This document shows, piece by piece, positions 9,628-19,600 of a stretch of 64,000 bases of DNA (position 1 is the stretch's first letter; each line of letters begins with the position of its first letter). The position numbers were made by a program, and so were the translations under genes. This DNA is from Dipteris shenzhenensis (Eukaryota; Polypodiophyta; Polypodiopsida; Gleicheniales). The notes under the pieces are model-generated. The model searched no databases, was not told where the DNA came from, and worked only from the letters and a program-made list of their open reading frames with translations. Where the stretch lies: NCBI GenBank assembly GCA_047967505.1, contig CM106539.1; one strand, 5' to 3'.

Positions 9628-10635
9628 CTAGATATATCCCACATCATCATCTGTAACTGCTTCATTAAGACGCAGATTAAGATTTTTGATTGATGTGAGT
9701 TCATCCTGATCATCTTCAACCTCGGGTTCTGAGTCTTCTTCATCTTTCTCTTTTTTTGACCATTTTTCATCCACATTATCTTTCTCTACAGTGGGACGAT
9801 GTCTTTTTTTACTGCTTGGAACCGTGGCTCTTGTAGTACTAGCCTTTTGCATTTCACGTCGTGGTTTGCTAGCAAGAGCTTCTAGCATAACTGCAGTGGA
9901 TCGACCTTGATCTTCTTCAATTTTTTTAAATTCCCATGCACTCAAGGCTTGTTTTTCATCATCCTTAGTTACATCCACCATTTCTGGCTCTAGAAGTTTG
10001 CGCTCATGTTCTACAGGTTTGTGACAGTGTGCCTGTTCTTCTTGTCCCTGCATCGAAGTCTAAGCTTTTTGATCTCCTTCATGTGAAGATCCTTGAATAT
10101 GAGGAGCATATTCTGCATCTTGAAAGTATTCAAACATTATCTTTGCATGCATCCTTTTTGCCACCACACTAGGAAATTGCTCCCAAGTATATGAAAGAGT
10201 CTCCAATGCACTTTGCAACTCTTGAAACATTGATGGTTGAGGAGGAGGCATCACAAAGGTCTTTGAGTCTCTCCTTGACACAATAAAATGAATACCGCCA
10301 ACTTCAGGATTTGAACTCTTTGTTAAAATATCCACAAAGGTGTCTTTTCGCTGTATTATTATGCCTACCACAAGGCTTGAAGTCATATCTTTTTTGAAGA
10401 AAGTAGCATCCCATGGATCTTCAACACCATTGAACTCCCTTTTTGACATAAGTAGAAAAAGTCTCTTTTCCTTTTGATGAAGAACCCAAGCTCTTCTGCC
10501 CATGTGATATCGAGTCCACCTACAAAAGCCATTGGGGCTATATTCCTTTCCTTTGAAATTCAGAGTGACATCAGAAATGCATTCTCTGATCTCAGAGTCA
10601 TTTAGGATAGCCATCACATTAGCTGATTGCTCCAT
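9628..10635 (-). pseudogene. N-terminal part of the C48 gene
   Basis: Translation from ATG at 10633-10635 gives MEQSANVMAILNDSEI, then a globular region with FKGKEYSPNGFCRWTRYHMG and DPWDATFFKKDMTSSLVVGI. TAG follows at 10060-10062. The same frame continues as an acidic and basic linker with a likely nuclear localisation signal (SSKKRHRPTVEK) and an acidic tract (EEDSEPEVEDDQDE), and is closed by TAG at 9628-9630. Both stops sit in hydrophilic linker (QKA-stop-TSMQG and GYI-stop-GQRTW) where Gln would fit, and no indel is needed across about 1 kb. The family is unknown. Confidence 0.5.
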
Positions 10636-10699
10636 AATCCTACAAGAAAAGATAATGAAGAATTTAGATACATACAAGTAAAGTACAATATACAACCCT

Positions 10700-11400
10700 T
10701 GATACAATAAATGTGGAAAATAGCCCAAAAGGCTTTACAAGGCTTCATATGGCAATAAATGTGGGAAATAGCCTAAAAGGCCTTACAAGGCTTAAATATT
10801 TGTACAAATGTAAAAAAATTAGCCAATAAAGCTTTACAAGTAATATAAAATGTCGTCTAGTGATAAAGCTTCAATCTTCGTGAAGACATGTAATCTGTCC
10901 ATCCATTGATTTACCCTCTAGTCATAAAGCTTCAATCTTCGTGATGACATGTAATCTGTCCATCCATTGATATCTGTGCACTGATACCCAACTGATGCAA
11001 TCTATCCACTAAAAACTATTTCACTGATATCCACTTATGCAGCCACATGATATCCACTTATGCATCCCACTGATACTCGTTAAATAGTGAATGGTTGGGA
11101 TGGTCAGGTTTATTACAAGGCGCTTCATATGACAATAAATGTAAAAAATAGCATAGAAGGCTTTACAAGGGTTTTTATGACAATAAAGGAGCTTAAATAT
11201 TTATACAAATGCAATAAAAATAACCAATAATCATCAAGCTCCAATATGTCCCATGACATGTAATCTGTCCACTGATATATGTAATCTGTCCACTGATATC
11301 TGCTCATGCAATTTGCCCACTGATAATCTTCTTAGTAAATGGTAAAAGGTCTTATTTAATAGCATGTTATGAGTGTTAAACCGCATGTGAGCGAAGGGAC
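10700..11400. repeat. Degenerate direct repeats upstream of the C48 gene
   Basis: No gene is seen here. AAGCTTCAATCTTCGTGA followed by GACATGTAATCTGTCCATCC occurs twice (near 10868 and 10926) and in part near 11250. ACAATAAATGT and GGCTTTACAAGG phrases recur at 10705, 10750, 10770 and 11130. TGATATCCACTTATGCA also repeats. On the minus strand this is probably the 5' intron of the protease gene. Confidence 0.6.
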
Positions 11401-11800
11401 TGACAACGATTAGGAACTAGTTAGAAAAATTTGAGCATGGCTTCGATTGGCAACTTGGAGAATTGTCTCTCCTCTAAGGCAATCTAATCAATGCTAAACT
11501 ATGCTAAACAACCCGTTGAAGTGAAGAAAAGCAATAAATAATTTCTTTTTCTGTGTTCATTTTAATGCGCTGGGGTTTAAGAGGCTTAAATATGCAAAAG
11601 AAGGGGTTGTGATGTAGAGGCTAAACCTGCATGTGATATAAATGAAGAACAAGTATCTAAAGAAAAGTTAACATTTTTCAATTTAAAAGATGAATATATA
11701 TAAAAATATTATCTCACCTTCAAAACAAACCATAAATTCACTCTTTTATAATTTTTTAAAAGTATAATATAAAACATGTAAATATATAAAACTCTCTTTA
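11401..11800. other. AT-rich stretch without visible features
   Basis: No coding potential, repeat or RNA gene is recognised. It lies between the repeat field and the CT microsatellite and may be intron of the minus-strand protease gene. Confidence 0.4.
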
Positions 11801-11991
11801 CTTTCTCTCTCTCTCTCTCTCTCGACTCCTAAATCTCTCTGTAGTCAAGACACCTCATTCTCTCTCTTAATCTCTCTCTCTCTCTCTAACAACTCAAGTA
11901 TTTTTCTCTCTATCCTCATCCCACTTATTCTCTCTCTCCCTCTCCCTCCCTCTAGCACAGAAGTTTCATTCCTCCCTCTCTCTCCCTCCCT

Positions 11992-12064
<73 letters not shown>

Positions 12065-12288
12065 TCTCTCTTTCTCTCTCCCTAAGTCTCCCTCTTCTCT
12101 TCTCTCTCTCTCTCTCTTTCCCTCTCTCCTCTCGCCACGTTTCATTCTGATAAACATCTCTCTCTCTCCCTCTCTCTCCCGCGCTCTCTCTCCCTCTCTC
12201 TCTTTCCCTCTCTCCCTCTTTCTCTCTCTCCCTCTCTCTCTTTCTCTCTCTCTCTCCCTCTCTCTCCCTACTCTCTCCCTCCCTCAAG
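11801..12288. repeat. (CT)n-rich microsatellite field
   Basis: Long CT dinucleotide runs with CCCTC interruptions; the longest pure run is around 12031-12060. On the minus strand it reads as (GA)n. GA-rich leaders are common near plant promoters, so it may be part of the 5' region of the minus-strand protease gene. The Arg/Glu-rich reading frames across it are compositional artefacts. Confidence 0.9.
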
Positions 12289-13068
12289 CAGCCACGGCCC
12301 CCAGGAGACCCTCTTCTCTCTCTTAATCTCTCTCCCCCTCTCTCCTCTCTCTTTCTTTCCCTCCCTACTCTTCTCTCTCATTTAAGGAGCCCCTCTTCTC
12401 TCTGTGAATCTCTCTCTCTCTCTCCCTCTCTCCCTCTCTCTTGGTGGCCACAGTCGCCAAGAGCCCCTCTTCTCTCTCTTAATTTCTCTCTTTCTCTCTC
12501 TCCTCTCTCTTCTCTCTTTCTCTCCCTCCCTATTCTCTCATTTCCTAAATTTACAAACTCAAATATAAATAAAAAACTAATTAAAATAGAACTCAAAAAC
12601 TCAAATAAGAAACTAATTTAATCCCTCTCTCTCCCTCTCTCTCTTTCTCTCTCTCTCCCTCTCTCTCTTTCCCTCTCTCTCTCTTTCTCTCTCTCCCTCT
12701 CTCTCACTTTCTCTCTCTCTCCCTACTCTGTCCCTCCCTCAAAACAGCCACGGCCCCCAAGAGACTCTCTTCTCTCTCTTAATCTCTCTCCCCCTCTCTC
12801 CTCTCTCTTTCTTTCCCTCCCTACTCTTCTCTCTCATTTAAGGAGCCCCTCTTCTCTCTATGAATCTCTCTCTCTCTCTCCCTCTCTCCCTCTCCTCTCT
12901 CATTTAAGGAGCCCCTCTTCTCTCTCTTAATTTCTCTCTTTCCCTCTCTCCTCTCTCCTCTCTCTTTCTCTCCCTCCCTATTCTCTCATTTCTCAAATTT
13001 ACAAACTCAAATATAAATAAAAAACTAATTAAAATAGAACTCAAAAACTCAAATAAGAAACTAATTTA
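12289..13068. repeat. Duplicated segment of about 330 bp, 456 bp apart
   Basis: The segment beginning CAGCCACGGCCCCCA and ending AAATAAGAAACTAATTTA occurs at 12289-12620 and at 12745-13068. Both copies keep the same order of CT-rich parts, the phrase CATTTAAGGAGCCCCTCTTC and the AT-rich tail. About 125 bp of CT microsatellite separates them. The second copy lacks the GGTGGCCACAGTCGCC insert. Confidence 0.85.
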
Positions 13069-13362
13069 AAAAGAATTGTAATGCCTTCTAAAAGACCACC
13101 CTCCTCAAAAACTTTAAGAATAAACTAATTGAAAAAGAATTATAAGTAAAGAAAAAGAATTACAAGATGAATTTTAAGAAATAGAACTCAAAAACTTTAA
13201 CAAGAAACTAATTGAAAAAGAATTGTAAGTAAAGAAAAAGAATTACAAGACAAATAAAAAAGAATGCAAGTACCTGAAAAAGTGAAAAAAGTAAGGCTCC
13301 GCTTATCTGGAAAAAGTGAAAAAAGTAAGGCTCCGCTTATCCTTTCTCTTCCACTCTTGGTT
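13069..13362. other. AT-rich stretch with short AAAGAATTACAAG repeats
   Basis: GAAAAAGAATTGTAAGTAAA and GAAAAAGAATTACAAGA phrases repeat between 13070 and 13265. GTGAAAAAAGTAAGGCTCCG with CTTATC is doubled at 13283 and 13317. No gene is seen. Confidence 0.6.
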
Positions 13363-13425
13363 GCTTCAATGAAATGAGGAGAGAGTTAAAATGAATGAAT
13401 GGAAAGAAAAGTATATATAAGAAAA
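13363..13425 (-). promoter_or_regulatory. Possible TATA-type core promoter (distal copy)
   Basis: TATATATAAG at 13412-13421 is embedded in a segment (GCTTCAATGAAATGAGG through GAATGAATGGAA) that closely resembles 15800-15850. Sequence duplication around both TATA motifs suggests a duplicated regulatory unit. The orientation is ambiguous because the motif is near-palindromic. Minus is preferred because the only large gene nearby lies downstream on that strand. Confidence 0.25.
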
Positions 13426-13689
13426 ACTAGCCCACTCCTCCTACGCATAAATTTGAATTTTCAAAAAAGAGAGGGAAATTTGAATTCATTATAAATTTGA
13501 ATTCAAATTTGTGTTTAACATTCTTCTTATACTTTCTTCTCGTACGTTCCTTTTGAATTCAAATTTGTGTTCAACATTCTTCTTGATACTTTCTTCAACA
13601 TTCTTCTCTATACTTTCTTCTCGTAAGTCCTTTTCATTCTTCTCGTAAGTCAAATCTTATTTGTCGCTCTTGCTCGTGGTAGTAAGTCA

Positions 13690-15700
13690 AATCCTCCTCT
13701 CCTCTCTCTCTCCTTCTGCTCCCTCCTCTCCTCTCCCTCTCTCTCTCCTCTCTCTCCTTCCTCTCCCCTCCCTCCCTCCCTCCATCCCTCGACCCAGCCC
13801 TCCCCCCTTTCCCTCCCCTCCCTTCCCCTTCCCTCCCCTCCCTCCGCTGCCAAAACTCCTCCCTCGACCCCTCCCCTCCCCTCCCCTCCCCTCCCTCCCT
13901 CCGCTGCCAAAACCCCCCCCCGTCGACCCCTCCCCTCCCGCTCCCCCCCTCCCCTTCCCCCTCTCCCGTCCCCTAACCCCCTTCCTCCCCTACCCCTTTT
14001 TCCCCCCTACCCCCTTTCAACCCTCCCCCCCTTTTCCCCACCCCCCCTTCGTGACCCCCCCAGCCCTCCCCCCCCTCTTCCCCACCCCCCCTTCCCTTGG
14101 GCTGGCAGCCGCGGCCACTAGCCTCCCCCCCTCCTCTCAACCCCTCCCACCCCCTTCACCCCTCCCACCCCCTTCCCCCCCACCCAACCCCCTCCCCCCT
14201 CCCACCCCCTTCCCCCCCTCCCCCTTTCCAACCCCCCCTCTCAGCCCTCCCCCCCCTCTTCCCCACCCCCCCTTCACGACCCCCCAGCCCCCCAGCCCTC
14301 CCCCCCCTCTTCCCCACACCCCCCTTCCCCTAGGCTGGTGGCCGCAGCCGCCAGCCCCCCCCTCCTCTCAACCCCTCCCACCCCCTTCCCATCCTCTCAG
14401 CCCTCCCCCCCCCTTTGTGACCCCCCCAGCCCACCCCCCCGCCAGCCCCCCCTCCTCTCAACCCCTCCCACCCCCTTCCCCCCCTCTCAGCCCTCCCCCC
14501 CCCCCTTTGCGACCCCCCCAACCCTCCCCCCCTTTCCCACCCCCCTTCCCCCGGGCTGGCGGCAGCCCCCCCCCTCCTCTCAACCCCTCCCACCCCCTTC
14601 CCCCCCACCAAACCCCCTCCCCGGGCTGGCCGCCGCGGCCGCCAGCCCCCCGCCTCTCAGCCCTCCCCCCCCTCTTTCCCACCCCCCCTTCGTGACCCCC
14701 TAGCCCCCCAGCCCTCCCCCCCTCTTCCCCACACCCCCCTTCCCCCGGGCTGGCGGCCGCGGCTGCCAGCCCCCCCCTCCTCTCAACCCCTCCCACCCCC
14801 TTCCCGCCCTCTCAGCCCTCCCCCCCCCTTCACGACCCCCCCAGCCCTCCCCCCCCTCTTCCCCACCCCCCTTCCCCCGGGCTGGCGACTGCAGCCGCTA
14901 GCCCCCCCCTCCTCTCAACCCCTCCCACCCCCTTCCCCCCTCTCAGCCCTCCCCCCCCCTTCGCGACCCCCCCAGCCCTCCCCCCGCTTTCCCACCCCCC
15001 CTTCCCCCAGGTTGGCGGCCGCGGCCGCCAGCCCCCCCTCCTCTCAACCCCTCCCATCCCCTTCACCCCTCCCACCCCCTTCCCCCCCACCCAACCCCCT
15101 CCCCGCCCCTGAGCTGGCGGTCACGGTTGCCAGCCCCCCCCTCTCAGCCCCTCCCACCCCCTTCACCCCTCCCACCCAACCCCCTCCTCGCCCCCGAGCC
15201 CCCCCCCCCCCCCCCTCAGACCCTCCCACCCCCTTCCCCCCCACCCACCCCCCTCCCTGCCCCGGCTGCGGCTGCTAGCCCCCCCCTCTCAGCCCCTCCC
15301 ACCCCCTTCACCCCTCCCACCCAACCCCCTCCCCGCCTCTGAGCTGGCGGCCGTGGCCGCCAGCCCCCCCTCCCTCTCAGCCCCTCCCACCCCCTTCCCC
15401 CCACCCACCCCCGAGTTGGCGGCCGCGGCCGCCAGCCACCCCCCTCTCAGCCCTCCACCCCCTTCCCCCTCACCCACCCCCCTCCTCGCCTCGCCAGCGC
15501 CGCCAGCCCCTCCTGCTCCCTTTCCTCTCCCCCCCCTTCCCCCCCTCCAGGCCGCCAGCCCCCCCTTCCCCCTCCCCCCTTCCCCCCTCCATGGGAGACC
15601 CAGTCCCCCCCTTCCCCCCCCCTCCCTCCTCCTTTCCTCCCTCTACTCAGCCCCACCCTCTCCCTCCCTTTCTCCTCCCTTCCCCTGAACCTTTCTCTCT
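13690..15700. repeat. C-rich polypyrimidine tract with about twelve G+C palindromes
   Basis: About 2 kb is almost purely C and T on the plus strand, with many C6 to C9 runs. It is punctuated by a roughly 24-bp motif of the form GGCTGGCGGCCGCGGCCGCC-AGCC. Copies or variants lie near 14098, 14332, 14554, 14620, 14746, 14878, 15007, 15110, 15262, 15340, 15413 and 15497. The minus strand carries dense G-runs able to form G-quadruplexes, and the palindromes can form hairpins. Pro/Ser reading frames through it are compositional. Confidence 0.9.
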
Positions 15701-15795
15701 CTAGTTCCTCTCTCTTCAAATTAATCAAAAAAAGTAAGTTTTCTCTTTCTTGCTTTCTTGCTCTTCCTTCCTTGCTCTCTTGATCGTCCTTGCTT

Positions 15796-15970
15796 TCTTG
15801 CTTCAGTGAATGAAATGAGGGGAGAATGAATGAAGAAGGAAGACTATATATAAGAAAAATTAGGTTTTCCTCCTCTTCTCCTATTGGCTTTCCATTCCTC
15901 CCCTCTCTCCTATTGGCTTTTCATTTATCCCCTCTCCCATTGGCTCCCATTACTCCCCCTCTCCGATTGG
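15796..15970 (-). promoter_or_regulatory. Candidate promoter: four spaced CCAAT boxes and a TATA motif
   Basis: ATTGG (CCAAT on the minus strand) occurs at 15883, 15912, 15939 and 15966, spaced 29, 27 and 27 bp inside a small tandem repeat (CTCCTATTGGCTTT). Downstream on the minus strand lies TATATATA at 15845-15853. CCAAT boxes 35-115 bp upstream of a TATA box is a classical arrangement, and it would drive transcription leftward through the GA/G-rich leader towards the protease gene. No transcript evidence is available. Confidence 0.35.
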
Positions 15971-16198
15971 ACCCCCATCCCTCATCCCAATCTTCCATTA
16001 GCCCTCCCCCCATCCATCCATTTCTTCTTCCTCCCCATTGCCACCACTCCCATCCCACATTTCCACCACATCCCATACTCCTCCCATTTCCCAAAATCCC
16101 ATATTTCCCCATCTCACCCTCCTCTTTTTCATCCCCTATTAACTCCCTCACTCATTTCACTCCCTTATTATCCTACTCCCCTATTACCTTCCCCTCTC
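15971..16198. other. CT/CA-rich spacer without a gene
   Basis: Pyrimidine-rich low-complexity sequence (TCCCCC, CATCCCA and CTCCC phrases). The Ser/Pro-rich frames across it lack any recognisable domain. Confidence 0.5.
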
Positions 16199-16435
16199 CC
16201 AGTCCATTCTTCCCTCCCCACTCTCACTTCCACTTCCCATTACTCACTTGCCATTTGAAAACTATTAATATATTATTATACTAATTTTTATACTTATTAT
16301 CATACACCCTTATTACTTCCCTCTCCCATTCCACTCCTCCCTCCTCATTCCCACTTCCACTTCCCATTACTCACTTGCTATACACATTTGCAAACTATTA
16401 ATATATTATTATATGATTTTTTATACTATTTGCAA
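16199..16435. repeat. Direct repeat, about 100-bp unit, two copies 130 bp apart
   Basis: The segment from CTCTCCCA.TCCA through CCATTACTCACTTGC to ACTATTAATATATTATTATA occurs at 16193-16280 and 16322-16410. It ends at the AT-rich border before the satellite. Confidence 0.75.
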
Positions 16436-16654
16436 ACTTACATATGGGCAAAATCACAGGTGTCAAAGCGATCCTATTGTGGTCATACAACAATTGTGCT
16501 TTTATTCAAGGGAATATTTATCCTCATCAACAAGCTTATTTACTCAAGGTATGAAGTGCATAATTTGTGCACTAGGTGTTTACTTTGTGTCAAAATTGTT
16601 TGCCACACACACACACATACACATACCGAGAATTTTCTAATATTATCGCATCTA

Positions 16655-19600
16655 CATTTCTCCGATGGGCACAAAACTATGTACATGCCTCAACCTAGGT
16701 CTTATTGACTTGCATACAAAGTGGTGCACCCATCTCATAAGTACTTGTTCGGATAACACACCTCCAAACGTATTTTATGACGATTGTGCATAACACTAGG
16801 AACAAAATGGTGTATCATGTGAGATCGACTATGCAAAGCATATCCAATGGACACAAGACTTTACACATTTCTCAACCTAGGCAGTATTGACTTGTGTGCA
16901 AAGTGGCATCCCCATCCAATAAGTACTTGTTTGAAAAATACACCTACGATCGTGTTTTTTGACCGTTGTACATGACACTAAGGCAAAAAACGGTATTTAA
17001 TACTCAATCTACCGTGTAAAGCATATCCGATGGGCACAATACTTTGCACGTGCCTCAAAAGCAATGGTATGGTATTCCATGCAAAGTGGAACGCCCATTC
17101 AATAAGTACTTTTTAGAATATCACACCTAGGACCATGTTTTTTATTGGTTGTTGTCCATGACACTAAGGCAAAAACGCTGATTTATGCTTAATCGACAAT
17201 GCAACGCATATGCGATCATCAAACTACTTTGCACACATCTCAACCTAGGTATTATTGACTTACATGCAAAGTGGCATGCCCATCCCATAAGTCCTTAGTC
17301 GAATAACACATCTAGGACTGCGTTTTTTGACGATTGTGCATGACACTAAGGCAAAAACGGTGTTTTATGCTTGATCGATAATGCAAAGCATATCCGATGG
17401 GCACAATACTTTGCACACACCTTCAACTAGGTAGAATCGACATACATGCAAAGTGGCACACCCATCCCAATAAGTGCTTGATCGGATAACATACCTAGCA
17501 GCGTATTTTTTACAGATGTGCATGACACTAGAGCAAAAATAGTATTTAATGCTCGATCGACCATGCAAAGGATATCCGATGGGCACAACACTTTTCGTAC
17601 ACCTCAACCTAAGTGGTATTGAAATGTTCTCAAAGAGGCACAACCATCCGATAAGTACTTGGCCAGATAACACACCTAAGGGCGTGTTTTTTTGCGGATA
17701 TGCATATCACTAGGGAAAAAATGGTGTATAATGCGTGATTGACCATGCAAAGCATATCCGATGGTAACAATACTTTGCACACATCTCAACCTAGTTGAAA
17801 CGGACTTGCCTGCAAACTGGAGCCCCCATCCGATAAGTACTTGTTTGAATAACACACCTAGGACCGTGTTTCTTCATGGTTGTGCATGACACTAAGGCAA
17901 AAAAGGTGTTTTATGCTTGATCGACAATGCAAAGCATATCCGATGGGCACAATACTTTGCACACACCTTCAACTAGGTAGAATCGACTTACATGCAAAGT
18001 GGCACGCCCATCCCATAAGTGCTTGATCGGATAACATACCTAGCAGCGTGTTTTTTTATAGATGTGCATGACACTAAAGCAAAAATAGTATTTAATGCTC
18101 GATCGACCATGCAAAGGATATCCGATGGGCACAACACTTTTCGTACACCTCAACCTAGGTGGTATTGAAATGTTCTCAAAGAGGCACACCCATCTGATAA
18201 GTACTTGGTCAGATAACACACCTAAGGGCATGTTTTTTTGCAGATGTGCATATCACTAGGGAAAAAATGGTGTATAATGCGTGATCAACCATGCAAAGCA
18301 TATCCAATGGTGACTATACTTTGCACGCCCGGAAACGTAGTTGAAACAGACTTGCATGAAAACTGGAGCCCCCATTCGATAAGTACTTATTTGAATAACA
18401 CACCTAGGACCGTGTTTTTTCATGGTTGTGCATGACACTAATGCAAAAACGTTGTTTTATGCTTGATCGACAATGCAAAGCATATCTGATGAGCACAATA
18501 CTTTGCACACACCTTCAAATAGGTGGAATTGACTTACATGCAAAGTGGCATGCCCATCCCATAAGTGCTTGATCGGATAACATACCTAGCAGCGTGTTTT
18601 TTTTTACAGATGTGCATGACACGAGCAAAAATAGTATTTAATGCTCGATCGACCATGCAAAGGATATCCGATGGGCACAACACTTTTCGTACACCTCAAC
18701 CTAGGTGTTATTGAAATGTTCTCAAAGAGGCACACCCATCTGATAAGTACTTGGTCAGATAACACACCTAAGGGCATGTTTTTTTGCGGATGTGCATATC
18801 ACTAGGGGAAAAATGGTGTATAATGCGTGATCGACCATGCAAAGCATATCCGATGGTGACAATACTTTGCCCTCATCTCAACCTAGTTGAAACCGACTTG
18901 TGTGCAAACTGGAGCCCCCATCCGATAAGTACTAGTTTGAATAACACACCTAGGATCGTGTTTTTTCATGGTTGTGCATGACACTAAGGCAAAAACGGTG
19001 TTTATGCTTGATCGACAATGCAAAGCATATCCGATGGGCACAATACTTTTCACACACCTTCAACTAGGTGGAATCAACTTAAATGCAAAGTGGCACGCCC
19101 ATCCCATAAGTGCTTGATCGGATAACATACCTAGCATCGTGTTTTTTGACGGATGTGCATGACACTAGAGCAAAAATAGTATCTAATGCTCGATCGACCA
19201 TGCAAAGGATATCCGATGGGCACAAAACTTTTTGTATGCCTCAACCTAGGTGGTATTGAAATGTTCTCAATGAGGCACACCCATCTGATAAGTACTTGGT
19301 CAGATAACACACCTAATGGCATGTTTTTTTGCGGATGTGCATATCATTAGGGAAAAAATGGTGTATAATGCGTGATCGACCATGCAAATCATATCCGATG
19401 GTGACAATACTTTGCACACACCTCAATGTAGTTGAAACGGACTTGCGTGCAAAGTGGAGCCCCCATTTGATAAGTACTTGTTTGAATAACACACCTATGG
19501 CCGTGTTTTTATATGGTTGTGCATGACACTAAGGCAAAAACGGTGTGTTATGCTTGATCGACAATGCAAAGCATATTTGATGGGCACAATACTTTGCACA

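Larger units (their letters stand above)
3865..10635 (-). pseudogene. Multi-exon gene with three consecutive Ulp1-type (C48) protease domains
   Basis: One minus-strand gene can be followed from an ATG at 10633-10635, just after the acceptor TTTTCTTGTAG, to a TGA at 3865-3867. The N-terminal and central parts (10635-7810) are followed by three homologous protease modules (7717-6635, 6171-4966 and 5100-3865). Each is split into four exons with matching GT-AG borders: an EISIL exon, a YMLD exon, a HWSL exon and a CGWRV exon. C48 peptidases cleave SUMO/ubiquitin-like proteins and are often carried by plant CACTA and MULE transposons; I see no transposase here. Lesions are TAG at 10060-10062 and 9628-9630, a frame change near 8640, TGA at 7821-7823 and 7564-7566, TAA at 7259-7261 and TGA at 4736-4738. 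It is therefore probably inactive, or needs recoding. An upstream intron and promoter probably lie in 10.7-16 kb. Confidence 0.7.

Noticed and set aside
11952-12287. Arg/Glu-rich frames in the CT/GA microsatellite, and similar frames at 27609-28205
   Set aside because: Pure dinucleotide or polypurine composition; all frames stay open by chance.
13661-14703. Long Pro/Ser-rich open frames on the plus strand, extensin-like at first sight
   Set aside because: They follow from a C/T-only composition, overlap in several frames and have no signal peptide or ordered SPPPP-Tyr repeats.
16605-16625. (CA)n microsatellite
   Set aside because: Too short (about 20 bp) to be informative.
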